Positions 23,549 to 32,777 of a stretch of DNA of 64,000 nt are shown in pieces. The notes beneath the pieces are model-generated. The model was given only the letters and a program-made list of their open reading frames with translations, had not been told where the DNA came from and did not search any database. The stretch is taken from NCBI RefSeq assembly GCF_026094475.1, contig NZ_JAPELL010000001.1:1636326-1700325 (forward strand), given 5' to 3'. Each line of letters starts with the position of its first letter. Positions within the stretch are counted from its first letter, which is position 1. A program made the position numbers and the translations under genes. This DNA comes from Homoserinimonas sedimenticola (GTDB lineage: Bacteria; Actinomycetota; Actinomycetes; Actinomycetales; Microbacteriaceae).

Positions 23549-25422
23549 CGCACTGCCTCCTTCTTTGCCTGGGCGTCAATCGACGCGTCGATCACAGCGC
23601 GCAACTCGGGGTCGATCGTCGCGAGCCGGTCCTGACCGACCGCATTGACCGGGTTGGCGGCGAGAAGCGCCGCCGTGTAGGGATGCTCCGGGTTGTCGAA
23701 GAGCTTTTCGACGCCGGCCGTCTCCACGACTCGCCCGCGATACATGACGGCCGCGCGATCGCAGGTCTCCGCCACGACGCCCAGGCTGTGGGTGATCATG
23801 AGCACGCCCATGCCGAACTCGTCCCTGAGATCCAGGATGAGGTCGAGCACCTGGCTCTGCGTCGTCACGTCCAGCGCACTCGTCGCCTCGTCGGCGATGA
23901 GCAACTCGGGCTCCGCCGCCAGCGCCATCGCGATCGCGACGCGCTGGGCCATTCCCCCCGAGAACTGATGGGGGTAGTCGTCGAGCCGACCCGCGGCGTT
24001 CTTGACACCCACGCGTTCGAGTAGCTCGACAGCCCGCGCACGGGCCGCCGGGCGCGACATCCCCTTGTGGATACGCAGGGGCTCGATGAGCTGAGCGCCA
24101 ATGGTGTGCACGGGCGAGAGTGCGGACATCGGATCCTGGAAGACCGCGCCCAGACGGTCGCCTCGGATGTGCCGCAGCTCCTTGGCCGAGCGGTGGGAGA
24201 TCTCCTCCCCCGCCAGTGTGATGGTGCCGTCGGCCAACCAGGTGCCGGCCGGAAGCATCCCGAGCACGGCGCGCGCGAAGGTCGACTTGCCCGAGCCGGA
24301 CTCACCCAGGAGGCCCACGACCTCACCCTTGCCCACCGAGACGCTCACGCCCGAAACCAGGTTCACCTGCTCCCCGGAGGGACGGTTCAGAGCGACCGTG
24401 ACATCGCGCGCCTCGAGCACAAGGGCCTGCGAGGTCGCGCCGGTCGCAGCATCCGCCGTCTGGGTCGCCCGCGATGCCGCAGTCGAGAGGGCCGCCCGTG
24501 GGGCACCCCCGCGGATGCGAGGCGCATTGCGCCGCTTCTCGCCCGTCAGGGCGTCGTTGAGACCGTCGCCGAAGACGTTGAACGCGAGCACCGTGAGGAT
24601 GATCGCGATGCCAGGAGGCCACGTCAGGTAGGGAGCGACGTTCTGCTTCTCCACGGCGAGGCTGAGCATGGCGCCCCAGGAGGGCGTGTCGCTGTCAAGG
24701 CCGATGCCGAGGAAGCTCATCGCCGACTCGATCATGATGGCCGAGCCGAGGAACACGGCGGCCTGCGTGATCATGGGGCCGATGAGGTTGGGGAACACCT
24801 GGCCGAAGATGATCTGCGGCTTGCGCAGACCGGCGACCTCGGCCGCCTCGACGTAGAGCTTGCCACGCTCGCCGAGCACTGTCGCCCTCGTGACGCGGGC
24901 GAAGGCTGAAGCGAAGATCAAGCCGATCGCGATCATCAGAATGAAGATGTTGCGTCCGAAGATCGTGATGACGGTGAGGCCGATCAGCATGCCGGGCAGC
25001 GCCTGCGCCATATCGATGAAGCGCATACCGATGCGGTCCCACCAGCCGCCGTAGAAGCCGAAGACGAGACCGAGCGGCACGCCCAGCACGGCGGCGACCA
25101 CGACGGCGCCGAGGGCGACGAGCAGCACGATCTGGGTGCCGAAGAGGAGGCGGCTGAACTGGTCGCGCCCCAGATCGTCGGTGCCGAGCAGATGCTCAGC
25201 CGACGGCGGCTGTAGGACGCTGTCGAAGTCGGAGGCCGTCGGGTCGAGCGGCGCGAGCCAGGGCGCGGTGACCGCGACGACGGCGAGCAGCACGATGAAC
25301 CCGAAGGAGATCAGGGTGGCCGGCTGCCGACGCACGCGGGCGAGAATGCGGCCCAGATTCGTGCTGCGCTGGGGAGGTGCCGCCTCGACGGAGTGGAAGT
25401 TGCTGGTGAATGTCTCGCTCAT
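23545..25422 (-). CDS. Fused ABC permease-ATPase (DppC-DppD)
   Basis: A single 625-residue polypeptide. Residues 1-300 form a DppC-type permease ([22 protein letters not shown]-loop-like [22 protein letters not shown]). A 35-residue Ala/Thr-rich linker follows, then a DppD-type ATPase from about 335 with Walker [10 protein letters not shown] (373-381), [16 protein letters not shown] and [12 protein letters not shown]. The two halves are normally separate genes; such fusions are known in actinobacteria. It overlaps both neighbours by 4 bases. Confidence 0.93.
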   Translation of the reverse strand: MSETFTSNFHSVEAAPPQRSTNLGRILARVRRQPATLISFGFIVLLAVVAVTAPWLAPLDPTASDFDSVLQPPSAEHLLGTDDLGRDQFSRLLFGTQIVLLVALGAVVVAAVLGVPLGLVFGFYGGWWDRIGMRFIDMAQALPGMLIGLTVITIFGRNIFILMIAIGLIFASAFARVTRATVLGERGKLYVEAAEVAGLRKPQIIFGQVFPNLIGPMITQAAVFLGSAIMIESAMSFLGIGLDSDTPSWGAMLSLAVEKQNVAPYLTWPPGIAIILTVLAFNVFGDGLNDALTGEKRRNAPRIRGGAPRAALSTAASRATQTADAATGATSQALVLEARDVTVALNRPSGEQVNLVSGVSVSVGKGEVVGLLGESGSGKSTFARAVLGMLPAGTWLADGTITLAGEEISHRSAKELRHIRGDRLGAVFQDPMSALSPVHTIGAQLIEPLRIHKGMSRPAARARAVELLERVGVKNAAGRLDDYPHQFSGGMAQRVAIAMALAAEPELLIADEATSALDVTTQSQVLDLILDLRDEFGMGVLMITHSLGVVAETCDRAAVMYRGRVVETAGVEKLFDNPEHPYTAALLAANPVNAVGQDRLATIDPELRAVIDASIDAQAKKEAVR

Positions 25423-26363
25423 TGGGGCCGCGATTTCGGGTTGATGAGTCCGTAGGAGATGTCGAGGATCAGGTTGACGAGGATGATCATGGTCGCGATG
25501 AGCAGCACGCCGCCCTGCACGACGGCGAAGTCCTTGCCCGTCACGCTGCGAAGCATGAGGCTCCCGATTCCGGGGAAGGCGAACACCTTCTCGATTGCGA
25601 AACTCGCGCCGAGCATGATGCTCACGACGATGCCGGTCGCCGACAGCACGGGCACGAGCGCGTTCTTGAAGGCATAGGTGAAGATGACCTTGCGGCGCGA
25701 GACGCCAGCCGCCATCAGCGAATCGACGTAGCGGGCGGCCATCGCCTCCGCCATGGCGGTGCGGGTCTGCCGTGCGATGAGAGCGGCGCCCGCGATGCCG
25801 AGGGCTATGGAGGGCAGGATGATCCCCTGTAGCCAGCGGGCCGGATCGACCTGGATGGGCACGTATGAGACGACGGGCACCAACCGCAGCTGCACCGCGA
25901 AGACGAGCACGAGCACGATGCCGATCCAGAACTCCGGCACGGCCATAGTGAACGAGGACATCCCCGTGGCGATGCGGTCGCGGAGAGAGCCCGCCTTGGT
26001 GCCGCCGATCAGGCCGAGACCGAGACCGATGATGACCGTGACCACCATGCCACCGGCCATGAGGGAAATCGTGGCGGGAAGACGCTCCGCGAAGAGCTCC
26101 GTGACAGGGCGGGCGGAGACGTAGGAGGTTCCGAAGTCGCCCTGGAACGCTCCCACGTAATAGTCCACCAGTCGGTCGAAGAAGGGGCGATCGAGCCCCA
26201 GCTGCGCCTCGACTCGGGCGATGCTCTCCGGTGTCGCCGCAGCGCCCAGCACCGCCGCGGCAGGACTGCCCGGCACCAGGTAGGTGAGAAGGAACACGAA
26301 GAACGAGAGGAGGAGCAGCTGGGGGACCGCCAGGGCGAGGCGGGAGAGAATGAGCTTCAGCAT
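25419..26363 (-). CDS. Peptide/opine-type ABC permease (DppB-like)
   Basis: Inner-membrane permease of 314 residues and six hydrophobic segments. It has the family's N-terminal helix plus AAVLGAAATPESIARVEAQLGLDRP and the C-terminal PGIGSLMLRSVTGKDFAVVQG. The stop overlaps the fusion gene start (ATGA). Ninety bases separate it from the binding-protein gene, enough for an attenuating structure that lowers expression relative to the receptor, though none is obvious. Confidence 0.93.
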   Translation of the reverse strand: MLKLILSRLALAVPQLLLLSFFVFLLTYLVPGSPAAAVLGAAATPESIARVEAQLGLDRPFFDRLVDYYVGAFQGDFGTSYVSARPVTELFAERLPATISLMAGGMVVTVIIGLGLGLIGGTKAGSLRDRIATGMSSFTMAVPEFWIGIVLVLVFAVQLRLVPVVSYVPIQVDPARWLQGIILPSIALGIAGAALIARQTRTAMAEAMAARYVDSLMAAGVSRRKVIFTYAFKNALVPVLSATGIVVSIMLGASFAIEKVFAFPGIGSLMLRSVTGKDFAVVQGGVLLIATMIILVNLILDISYGLINPKSRPQ

Positions 26364-26453
26364 CGGCTATCGGCCGCCTCTCCCGACCCGCCCTGGGGTG
26401 TAGTGGTGATTGTCATTGCTGGGTTTCGTTACCGGTGGTGCGTGTATTGCGGA

Positions 26454-27968
26454 TTACTGAGCGGGCGTGAGCTCGCGGAAGTTGACGAGCTTGGGCTCCC
26501 AGAGCTCATCGGGGGCGTCGACTCCGGACACGGTTTCGGTGTTCCAGGCGAGCGTCTCCAGGCCGCGAGCGTGAGCGCAGGTCAGCGCCTCGTCCGCGAT
26601 GATCTTCGTCACCTCGGCCCAGAGTGCGTCCGCCTCTTCGCTGGAGCCGGCCGCGATCGCGGCGTCAGCAGCGGCACGGAGCTCGTCGCTCTCGACGCCG
26701 GCGGGGTTGCCAGGGGCATCCGCTGCAAACCAGGCGCTGTACCACTCGAAGGGAGTCGACTCGTCGTTGCTCGACAGGCCGAGCGCGTAGCGGCCGGAGT
26801 TCCACTCGCTGTTGTACTGGGGCGGGGGGAGGGTCTGCACGCTCACGTTGAAGTCACCCAGTTCGCTCGCCTGAGTCATGAAGATCTCGATCTGCTGAGC
26901 GTTGTAGGGCGCCGCCACCATGTCGAGCTGCACGCTCGGGCTGCCCGCCTCGGCGTAGAGGTCCTGTGCCTCGTCGAGGTCGTGCGGGTAACCGGTGATG
27001 TCGGGGTTGTAGCCGACCTCACCCTCGGCGAAGTGCTGCTTCGCCGCCAGGATGTCCGACTCGATCTCGGCGAGCTGCTGCACGTTGATCGCGGTGCAGA
27101 CGGCCTGACGCAGCTCCACGTCTTCGAAGACGCCACCGGGGCCGCGGTCGAAGAAGAAGAGGTTGTTGCGGATGGCGGGGTACTGAAGCGTCTCGATGCT
27201 GGTGCCCTCGAAGCGCGGCAACACATCGGGCTCGACATCGCTGACGTCGATCTCCCCGCTCGTGAGGGCCGCCGCCACCGACTCCGCCTCCTCGATCGCG
27301 ACGAGCTCGATGTTCGCAAAGCCGGGCGTCTCGCCCCAGTAGTCCTCGAACTCGGAGAAGATCATGCGGGTGCCGAGCACCGACTGCTCCTCGTCGTAGG
27401 CCCAAGGCGAGGTGCCGACGGGCGTCTGCGCGATGGAGCCGTCCTCGATCGCGGCGGGGCTGCCGATCGGCAGAACGCGCGTCGTGAGCGTGTTCGCGAT
27501 CGACGGCGTCGGCGCCACGAGGTTCAGACGCACCGTGAATTCGTCAACCACGTCGACGGACTCGATGGCCTGGAGCGGGCCCGCGTAGGCGGTGGCGCTG
27601 TTCTTAACGAACTCCACGTTGGTCGCGACCGCCTCCGCATTGAAGGGCTCGCCGTCGTGGAAGGTCACGTCGTCGCGCAGGGTAAGGGTGATGGCCTCGT
27701 CAGTCAGCTCGTACTCCGTTGCGAGGAAGGGCTGCGGCTCGCCGTCGACGGCGGGTGCCAGCAGGGTCTCGTACGGAATGCGGAGCGGGCCGCCCTCCAT
27801 CTCCTGGCCCGGAGACCAGTTCTCGGGGAACTGACCGAAGTTGACGCGGAGAGTCGCGTCGGAGTCAGCCGGCTCGGGGGACTGCTCGCCCGCGGAGCAG
27901 CCCGCGAGGAGAAGGCCCGCGAGGGCCAGCGGGACGGTGGATCTGACTAGTGCTGCTTTTTTCTGCAT
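26454..27968 (-). CDS. Solute-binding lipoprotein of the oligopeptide family (SBP_bac_5)
   Basis: A 504-residue extracellular receptor with lipobox LLLAGC (Cys24), a short acidic linker and a type-C SBP fold (LRVNFGQFPENWSPG; NNLFFFDRGPGG). It is the first gene of the importer operon; its promoter lies in the 204-base space shared with the divergent amidohydrolase gene. This family binds peptides but also opines, glutathione, nickel and aromatic glycosides, so the ligand is open. The context favours the precursor of the ring substrate degraded by the surrounding enzymes. Confidence 0.92.
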   Translation of the reverse strand: MQKKAALVRSTVPLALAGLLLAGCSAGEQSPEPADSDATLRVNFGQFPENWSPGQEMEGGPLRIPYETLLAPAVDGEPQPFLATEYELTDEAITLTLRDDVTFHDGEPFNAEAVATNVEFVKNSATAYAGPLQAIESVDVVDEFTVRLNLVAPTPSIANTLTTRVLPIGSPAAIEDGSIAQTPVGTSPWAYDEEQSVLGTRMIFSEFEDYWGETPGFANIELVAIEEAESVAAALTSGEIDVSDVEPDVLPRFEGTSIETLQYPAIRNNLFFFDRGPGGVFEDVELRQAVCTAINVQQLAEIESDILAAKQHFAEGEVGYNPDITGYPHDLDEAQDLYAEAGSPSVQLDMVAAPYNAQQIEIFMTQASELGDFNVSVQTLPPPQYNSEWNSGRYALGLSSNDESTPFEWYSAWFAADAPGNPAGVESDELRAAADAAIAAGSSEEADALWAEVTKIIADEALTCAHARGLETLAWNTETVSGVDAPDELWEPKLVNFRELTPAQ

Positions 27969-28172
27969 GTACGCCTCCTTGCGTCATGGCGGGACTCGCC
28001 GAACGTCATCGTCGGGTCTTGGTACGCCCTCACGCTAGCCAGACGGATGCCTCGGGCGCATGTCGATCGCTGCAACATAACTGTGCACGGGAGTGTGCAT
28101 GCCTCCGTAGGCCCTCACCCTAGGGTTGTTCGCGGACGTCGCCGTCCTCAGCGAGAGAACAGGAATCCGACA
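27969..28172. promoter_or_regulatory. Divergent promoter region of the catabolic island
   Basis: A 204-base space separates the importer operon (minus) and the amidohydrolase operon (plus). It contains a direct repeat of TGTGCA at 28082-28087 and 28094-28099, twelve bases (about one helix turn) apart, preceded by CATAACTG. It is a plausible regulator site; no confident -35/-10 pair is assigned. Confidence 0.4.
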
Positions 28173-29222
28173 ATGACCGTCGTTGATATCAACATCCATC
28201 ACCTGCCCGAGGACCTCTTCACGAACGAGAAGATCCTGAACGGCTTCCTCAACAGCGCACCGCGCGGCTTCGGCGAGATCGCCAGCGTCATCACCATGGA
28301 GAGCGGCAAGAAGCAGCTCATCCTCGAAAAGCCCAAGGGCTACCAGAACCTCAACTACATCGAGGGCGACTACTCCGCGGAGTCCAAGCTCGCCGCCATG
28401 GACGAGGCGGGTGTCGACTACGGCATCATGCGTGTGCCCGTCTGGCAGGAGTGGCTCGGCCTCGAGACGTGCAAGGCCGTCAATGACAACGCCGCCGAGA
28501 TCGTGAAGAAGTCGAACGGCCGCCTCTTCGCCACCGCGTGCGTTCCCCCGTGGGGCGGCAAGGAGAACATCTACGAGCTCGAGCGCGCGGTCAAGGAGCT
28601 CGGCGCCGTGGGCGTGCAGCTCGCCTGCCACTACGGCCAGCTCTACCTCGACGACGAGGTCTTCGAGCCCTACCTCAAGGTGATCGAGAAGCTCGACGTC
28701 CCCGTCATCGTGCACCACACGCCGCTGCCCGTCGAATACAAGTCGGTCATCGACTACACGAACCTGCGTCGCGAGTACGGCCGCATCATGGACCAGGGCG
28801 TCGCCGTCGGTCGCGAGCTCTTCAGTGGCATGTTCGACCGGATGCCCGGCCTGCGCTTCATCCACACCATGATGGGCGGCAACTGGTTCGCCAACACCGC
28901 GCTCCTCACCCCGCACGCGACCACCAAGACAGAGGCGATGCAGCGGCTCGACCCGACCGGTGGCGAGAAGATCAAGCAGTACCTCGAGGAGAACATCTAC
29001 TACGACATGACCCACCCGCACTCGTGGGGCAAGGTGCAGGTCGAGGCGGCGCTCAAGATCAACGGCGCGGACCACTACATGTTCGGCTCCTCGTTCCCCG
29101 TCTTCTACAGCTGGATGAGCCAGGGCGTGGAGTTCATCAAGAACGAGCTCGAGATCAGCGACGCCGACCGCGAGGCAGTGCTCTACGGCAACGCCAAGCG
29201 CATGTTCAACCTCCCCATCTAG
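28173..29222 (+). CDS. Amidohydrolase-2 family protein with altered metal site
   Basis: A TIM-barrel protein of 349 residues related to ACMSD / dihydroxybenzoate decarboxylases. The start ATG 28173 has AGGA eight bases upstream. The usual HxH of strand 1 reads DINIHH, so the first ligand is Asn7 with His9 kept. His181/His182 (VHHT) and His231 are present. The canonical GSD near the end is GSS (Ser307), so the metal-binding Asp is lost. It probably decarboxylates or hydrolyses an aromatic intermediate, but the site suggests unusual or lost metal dependence. It is followed after 11 bases by a DUF3500 gene. Confidence 0.85.
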   Translation: MTVVDINIHHLPEDLFTNEKILNGFLNSAPRGFGEIASVITMESGKKQLILEKPKGYQNLNYIEGDYSAESKLAAMDEAGVDYGIMRVPVWQEWLGLETCKAVNDNAAEIVKKSNGRLFATACVPPWGGKENIYELERAVKELGAVGVQLACHYGQLYLDDEVFEPYLKVIEKLDVPVIVHHTPLPVEYKSVIDYTNLRREYGRIMDQGVAVGRELFSGMFDRMPGLRFIHTMMGGNWFANTALLTPHATTKTEAMQRLDPTGGEKIKQYLEENIYYDMTHPHSWGKVQVEAALKINGADHYMFGSSFPVFYSWMSQGVEFIKNELEISDADREAVLYGNAKRMFNLPI

Positions 29223-29233
29223 CACCGCCGCAC

Positions 29234-30511
29234 ATGAGCAACGACGCCGACATCGATGGCTACTTCTCTTCCGCCCGGGTGACCGGGCGGGAGGGGGCCA
29301 TCGAGCTTCCGACCCACAATTACCGCGCCCACCTCATCGACCTGGACGACCCCAAGCTCGCGGAAAGCCGTGGCATGGACTTCGAGGAGTTCGCGGAGGA
29401 CCGCCAGAAGGCCCCCTTCTTGCGCGAGCTGCTCGACTACTGGGACGGCCTGTACCGGGAGCCCTTCGTCGGGGTCACGAGTGACGGCTCGGTGCGTGAG
29501 GGCGTTCACCCGTTGCATCCGACCGCCCCTGACCCCGACCTGGTCGCGGCCGCCGAGCGGATGCTGTCGCTCCTGAGCGACGAACAGCGGGAGCAGGTCT
29601 CGTACCCGCTCGACGCCCCCGAGTGGCGCGCGTGGAGCAACCCCGAATTCGTCGTCTACAGGGTGGGACTGCGCCTTGAGACGCTGCCGGATGAGATCGT
29701 CGACGCCGCGCTCGCGATCGTGCGCGCCTCGCTCAGCCCCGAGGGCTACGAGCGTGTGCACGAGGCGATGGCGCTCAACGGCTTCCTCGGCGAACTCGTC
29801 GACCTGCCGCGCATCATGAACGACCGCAGCTACTGGTTCTCGATCTTCGGCACGCCGTCAACGGACGACCCGTGGGGCTGGCAGCTCTTCGGGCACCACG
29901 TCGCGCTCAACTTCGTGACGGTCGCCGGCCGCCACGTCATCGCGCCCGTCTTCCTCGGCGCCGAGCCCGCGCTCTCCGACGGCGAGCGCCCGCCGCTCTT
30001 CGAGAAGCGCGAGAACATCGCGCTCGAGCTGGCCCAGTCGTTCAGTGACGAGCAGCGCGAGGTCGCCGTCGTGTACGACTCCGTGCTCGACCCCGCGATG
30101 CCGGAAGGCCGACTGCACCCCGCGGACGAGCGGCACGTGGCGGGAGCCTTCCGCGACAACCGTGTCATCCCCTACGAGGGGATCCGGGCGGATGCCCTCA
30201 CGGAGCGTCAGCGCGAGCTGCTGCGCGCGATCGTGGAAGACACGCTGCTCCTGCTCGTCGAGCCGCAGCGCGAGGCAACCCTCCGCGACGTGGACGCGCA
30301 CCTCGAGGAGACCTACTTCTCCTGGTACGGCGGCACGGATGGCACGCAGCCCTTCTACTTCCGCGTGCACAGCCCCGTCATCATCACGGAGCTCGACCAC
30401 CACGCGGGCGTGTGGCTCAACAACCGCCTCCCGGCGCGCTTCCACGTGCACACGACCCTGCGCCTGCCCAACGGCAACGACTACGGCAAGGCGTACCTGG
30501 CGCAGCTCTAG
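29234..30511 (+). CDS. DUF3500-family protein
   Basis: A 425-residue protein that I assign to the DUF3500 family from its conserved core: NDRSYWFSIFGTPSTDDPWGWQ at about 195-216, then FGHHVALNFVTVAGRHVIAPVFLGAEPA. The Trp/His-rich GWQ...GHH pattern looks like an active or binding site. The C-terminus (VWLNNRLPARFHVHTTLRLPNGNDYGKAYLAQL) also keeps conserved His. There is no signal peptide. It is co-transcribed with the amidohydrolase. The family has no established biochemical function; the context points to catabolism of an aromatic or related acid. Confidence 0.8.
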   Translation: MSNDADIDGYFSSARVTGREGAIELPTHNYRAHLIDLDDPKLAESRGMDFEEFAEDRQKAPFLRELLDYWDGLYREPFVGVTSDGSVREGVHPLHPTAPDPDLVAAAERMLSLLSDEQREQVSYPLDAPEWRAWSNPEFVVYRVGLRLETLPDEIVDAALAIVRASLSPEGYERVHEAMALNGFLGELVDLPRIMNDRSYWFSIFGTPSTDDPWGWQLFGHHVALNFVTVAGRHVIAPVFLGAEPALSDGERPPLFEKRENIALELAQSFSDEQREVAVVYDSVLDPAMPEGRLHPADERHVAGAFRDNRVIPYEGIRADALTERQRELLRAIVEDTLLLLVEPQREATLRDVDAHLEETYFSWYGGTDGTQPFYFRVHSPVIITELDHHAGVWLNNRLPARFHVHTTLRLPNGNDYGKAYLAQL

Positions 30512-30564
30512 CCCGCGGGTTGAGTAGCGCGCGCCGCCCGCCGCACCTCCGACGCCCGCGTTCT

Positions 30565-30632
30565 GGAGGAGATTCTGCGCGACGCGCCGGCGGCGGATGC
30601 TGCGGCTCGGCGTGTCGCGCGAAATCTCCTCC
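30565..30632. repeat. Long intergenic hairpin
   Basis: Arms at 30565-30586 and 30611-30632 pair over 22 bases with three mismatches (GGAGGAGATT ... GCGCGAC against GTCGCGCG ... ATCTCCTCC) around a 24-base loop. It lies between convergent genes (DUF3500 and LysR) and immediately before a tandem repeat. It may act as a bidirectional terminator, but there is no U-run. Confidence 0.75.
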
Positions 30633-30644
30633 GCAAGGGAACAC

Positions 30645-30742
30645 GCGGGGCGGGCGAGCTGCCGCCCGATCAGGGCGTGCGGGGCGGGCGAGCTGCCGCC
30701 CGATCAGGGCGTGCGGGGCGGGCGAGCCGCCGCCCGATCAGG
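30645..30742. repeat. 34-base GC-rich tandem repeat, about 2.9 copies
   Basis: Copies begin at 30645, 30679 and 30713 with period 34 and near-identical sequence. Each holds a small hairpin (GGGCGG / CCGCCC). The array runs into the last codons of the convergent LysR gene. There are no spacers, so it is not CRISPR. Confidence 0.85.
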
Positions 30743-31646
30743 GACGCGGGTAGCGCAAGCGCTCCAGGAGGCGCGCGATCGTCGGGTTGCGCGAGGAGTC
30801 GGGCCGCGCGAGCACGAGCGCACGCAGCGGCTCGGGTTCCGGCTCGAGCCGGCGCACCGTCAAGTCGAAGCGGGAGAGGCTGGCACTGTCAGGGTCCGGG
30901 AGAATCGCCCGCGCGACGCCCGCCTCGATGAGCGGGATGCACGTCTGGATAGTCTCGACCGTGCGGATGGATGCGGGAGTCACCCCATGTTTCTCGAACG
31001 TAGCCTCGACGGCCTCCGGGAGGCTCGGCACCGCCGCCGTGCGGCGCGGGAGCAGCACGACCTCGCCCTCGAAGGCGGTGAGGGGAAGCGGATCTGCCGC
31101 ATCTTTCACGTCGGGGGGAAGGGCCGCCACGAGGGGGATCGGCCCCCAGTCGATGATGTCGAGCGAGCCGCGGTGGCGATCGGCGAAGCGCGTGGCATCC
31201 GCGACCATGATCGCCGCGAGGTCGACGGAGCGGTGCTGCAGCATGTCGATCGCCGTCCACGGCGGGGGGTCCACGAAGCGGATCTCCACGTCGGGCGCAT
31301 CGCGAGCCGAGGCGCGGATGAGCGTCGGCAGGCGATGCCACGCGAGGGTCGGGACGACCGCCATCGTGAGGGAGCCGCTCGTGCCGGCGCCGAAGCGGCC
31401 AAGGGCTGAGACGATGTCGTCGATCTCACCCAGGACGCGACTCGAAGCATCCAGCAGGTAGCGTCCTGCACTCGTCGGCTCGACCCCCCGCGACGTTCGG
31501 GTGAGGAGGGTGACGCCCAGCTCGGACTCCAGGTTGGCGATCGCGACGCTGAGGGGCGGTTGGGAGATGTGCAGGCGTGCGGCGGCGGCCGTGAAGGAGC
31601 CTGCCTCGACGACGGTGGTGAAGTAGCGGAGATGGCGAAGCTCCAT
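30738..31646 (-). CDS. LysR-family transcriptional regulator
   Basis: A 302-residue LTTR. The N-terminal HTH is MELRHLRYFTTVVEAGSFT, then AAAARLHISQPPLSVAIANLE, close to CatR/BenM-type regulators of aromatic degradation. The effector domain starts near residue 90. It is divergent from the extradiol dioxygenase operon with 126 bases between, which contain a classical T-N11-A LysR box. It probably activates that operon in response to a ring intermediate. The 3' end touches the tandem repeat. Confidence 0.9.
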   Translation of the reverse strand: MELRHLRYFTTVVEAGSFTAAAARLHISQPPLSVAIANLESELGVTLLTRTSRGVEPTSAGRYLLDASSRVLGEIDDIVSALGRFGAGTSGSLTMAVVPTLAWHRLPTLIRASARDAPDVEIRFVDPPPWTAIDMLQHRSVDLAAIMVADATRFADRHRGSLDIIDWGPIPLVAALPPDVKDAADPLPLTAFEGEVVLLPRRTAAVPSLPEAVEATFEKHGVTPASIRTVETIQTCIPLIEAGVARAILPDPDSASLSRFDLTVRRLEPEPEPLRALVLARPDSSRNPTIARLLERLRYPRP

Positions 31647-31692
31647 GCTTCAGAAGCATAGCCCGCGGGCTGCCATAGCTTGGGCCTATGGC
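31645..31692. promoter_or_regulatory. LysR box and palindrome before the extradiol dioxygenase operon
   Basis: GCCATAG-N7-CTATGGC (31672-31692) contains ATAG-N7-CTAT, the T-N11-A pattern of LTTR recognition sites. A second perfect palindrome, ATGCTTC-A-GAAGCAT (31645-31659), overlaps the lysR start codon and could be the autoregulatory site. The symmetry is seen; the role is inferred from the family. Confidence 0.65.
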
Positions 31693-31772
31693 TGCTACAG
31701 CAAACCGGTAGTACCCGGAAGGAACGAGCGAATGACAGGCTGGGGCCGACCACCGAACGACCTGGAGCACCG

Positions 31773-32768
31773 ATGCTGCCGAAGACCAACTTCACCCCGC
31801 CCTTCACCCTCACCCGCGCCAGCCACGTCAGCCTCGGCGTGACCGACCTGGAGGCAAGCCGCGACTTCTACCGCGACACGATCGGCCTCGTCGTCACGGA
31901 GGAGACCGACAACGCCATCTACCTGCGCGGGCTCGAGGAGTCGGCGCACCACAGTCTTGTGCTGGAGCGTTCCGACGAGGCGAAGGCCCACCGCGTGGGA
32001 CTCCGCGTGCGCACCGACGACGACATCGTCGCCGCCGAGAGGCACTTCAAGGCCGCCGGCATCGAGCACGAGCGGGTCGAGAAGCACGAGCAGGGTCCTA
32101 CGCTCCAGTTCACCGACGCGGTCGGCACGCACATGGAGCTCACGTCGTCAATGAGCCTCGTCGAGCGCAAGATGCAGAACTTCGACGAGTTCGTCGCGGG
32201 CGCGCCCCAGCGGCTCGACCACTACCAGTGCGTCACCTACGACGTGCAGGCCGCGACGGACTTCTGGACCGCGCTCGGCATGCGCATCTCCGAGTACACC
32301 GCGAAGGACGGCACCGACGAGCTCTGGGGCACCTGGATGGAGGTCAAGGGCAACACTCACGACCTCGTCTTCACCAACGGCCGCGGGCCGCGCCTGCACC
32401 ACTTCGCCTACACGGTTCCGGATGCCACGGCTCTCCTTCACGCCGCCGACGTGGCGGGCGCCACGGGCTTCGGCCAGGAGATCGATCGTGGCCCGGGCCG
32501 TCACGGCATCAGCAACGCCCTCTTCCTCTACCTGCGCGACCCCGACCAGCACCGCATCGAGCTCTTCACCACGCACTACCAGTTCATCGACCTGGAGGAG
32601 GTGCCGATCCGCTGGGATGTGAGCAACCCCAAACGTGCGCAGCTGTGGGGGATGCCGGCATCCAACCGCTGGTTCTTCGAGGCGAGCGAGTTCCCGGGCG
32701 AGACTGTGAACGAACCGCTCCTCAAGGCCAACCCCGAAACGCTCGAGCAGTTCCTCGGCGTGCATTAG
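31773..32768 (+). CDS. Extradiol ring-cleavage dioxygenase (VOC superfamily, HpaD-like)
   Basis: Two-domain type I extradiol dioxygenase of 331 residues. The C-terminal domain holds the Fe(II)/Mn(II) ligands His150 (RLDHYQCVTYDV), His209/210 (RLHHFAYTV) and Glu263 (HRIELFTTHYQ), with spacing very like homoprotocatechuate 2,3-dioxygenase. The start ATG 31773 follows GGAG. It opens a six-gene operon divergent from LysR. It should meta-cleave a catechol made by the upper pathway. HpaD-like spacing suggests a substituted, carboxylated catechol, but substrate choice in this family is not readable from the sequence. Confidence 0.9.
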   Translation: MLPKTNFTPPFTLTRASHVSLGVTDLEASRDFYRDTIGLVVTEETDNAIYLRGLEESAHHSLVLERSDEAKAHRVGLRVRTDDDIVAAERHFKAAGIEHERVEKHEQGPTLQFTDAVGTHMELTSSMSLVERKMQNFDEFVAGAPQRLDHYQCVTYDVQAATDFWTALGMRISEYTAKDGTDELWGTWMEVKGNTHDLVFTNGRGPRLHHFAYTVPDATALLHAADVAGATGFGQEIDRGPGRHGISNALFLYLRDPDQHRIELFTTHYQFIDLEEVPIRWDVSNPKRAQLWGMPASNRWFFEASEFPGETVNEPLLKANPETLEQFLGVH

Positions 32769-32777
32769 GAAGTGAGA

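Noticed and set aside
28538-29233. N-terminal extension of the DUF3500 protein
   Set aside because: It is a frame-shifted shadow of the amidohydrolase; the DUF3500 gene starts at ATG 29234.
30645-30742. Tandem repeat as a CRISPR array
   Set aside because: Copies are contiguous with a 34-base period and no unique spacers, and no cas genes are present.
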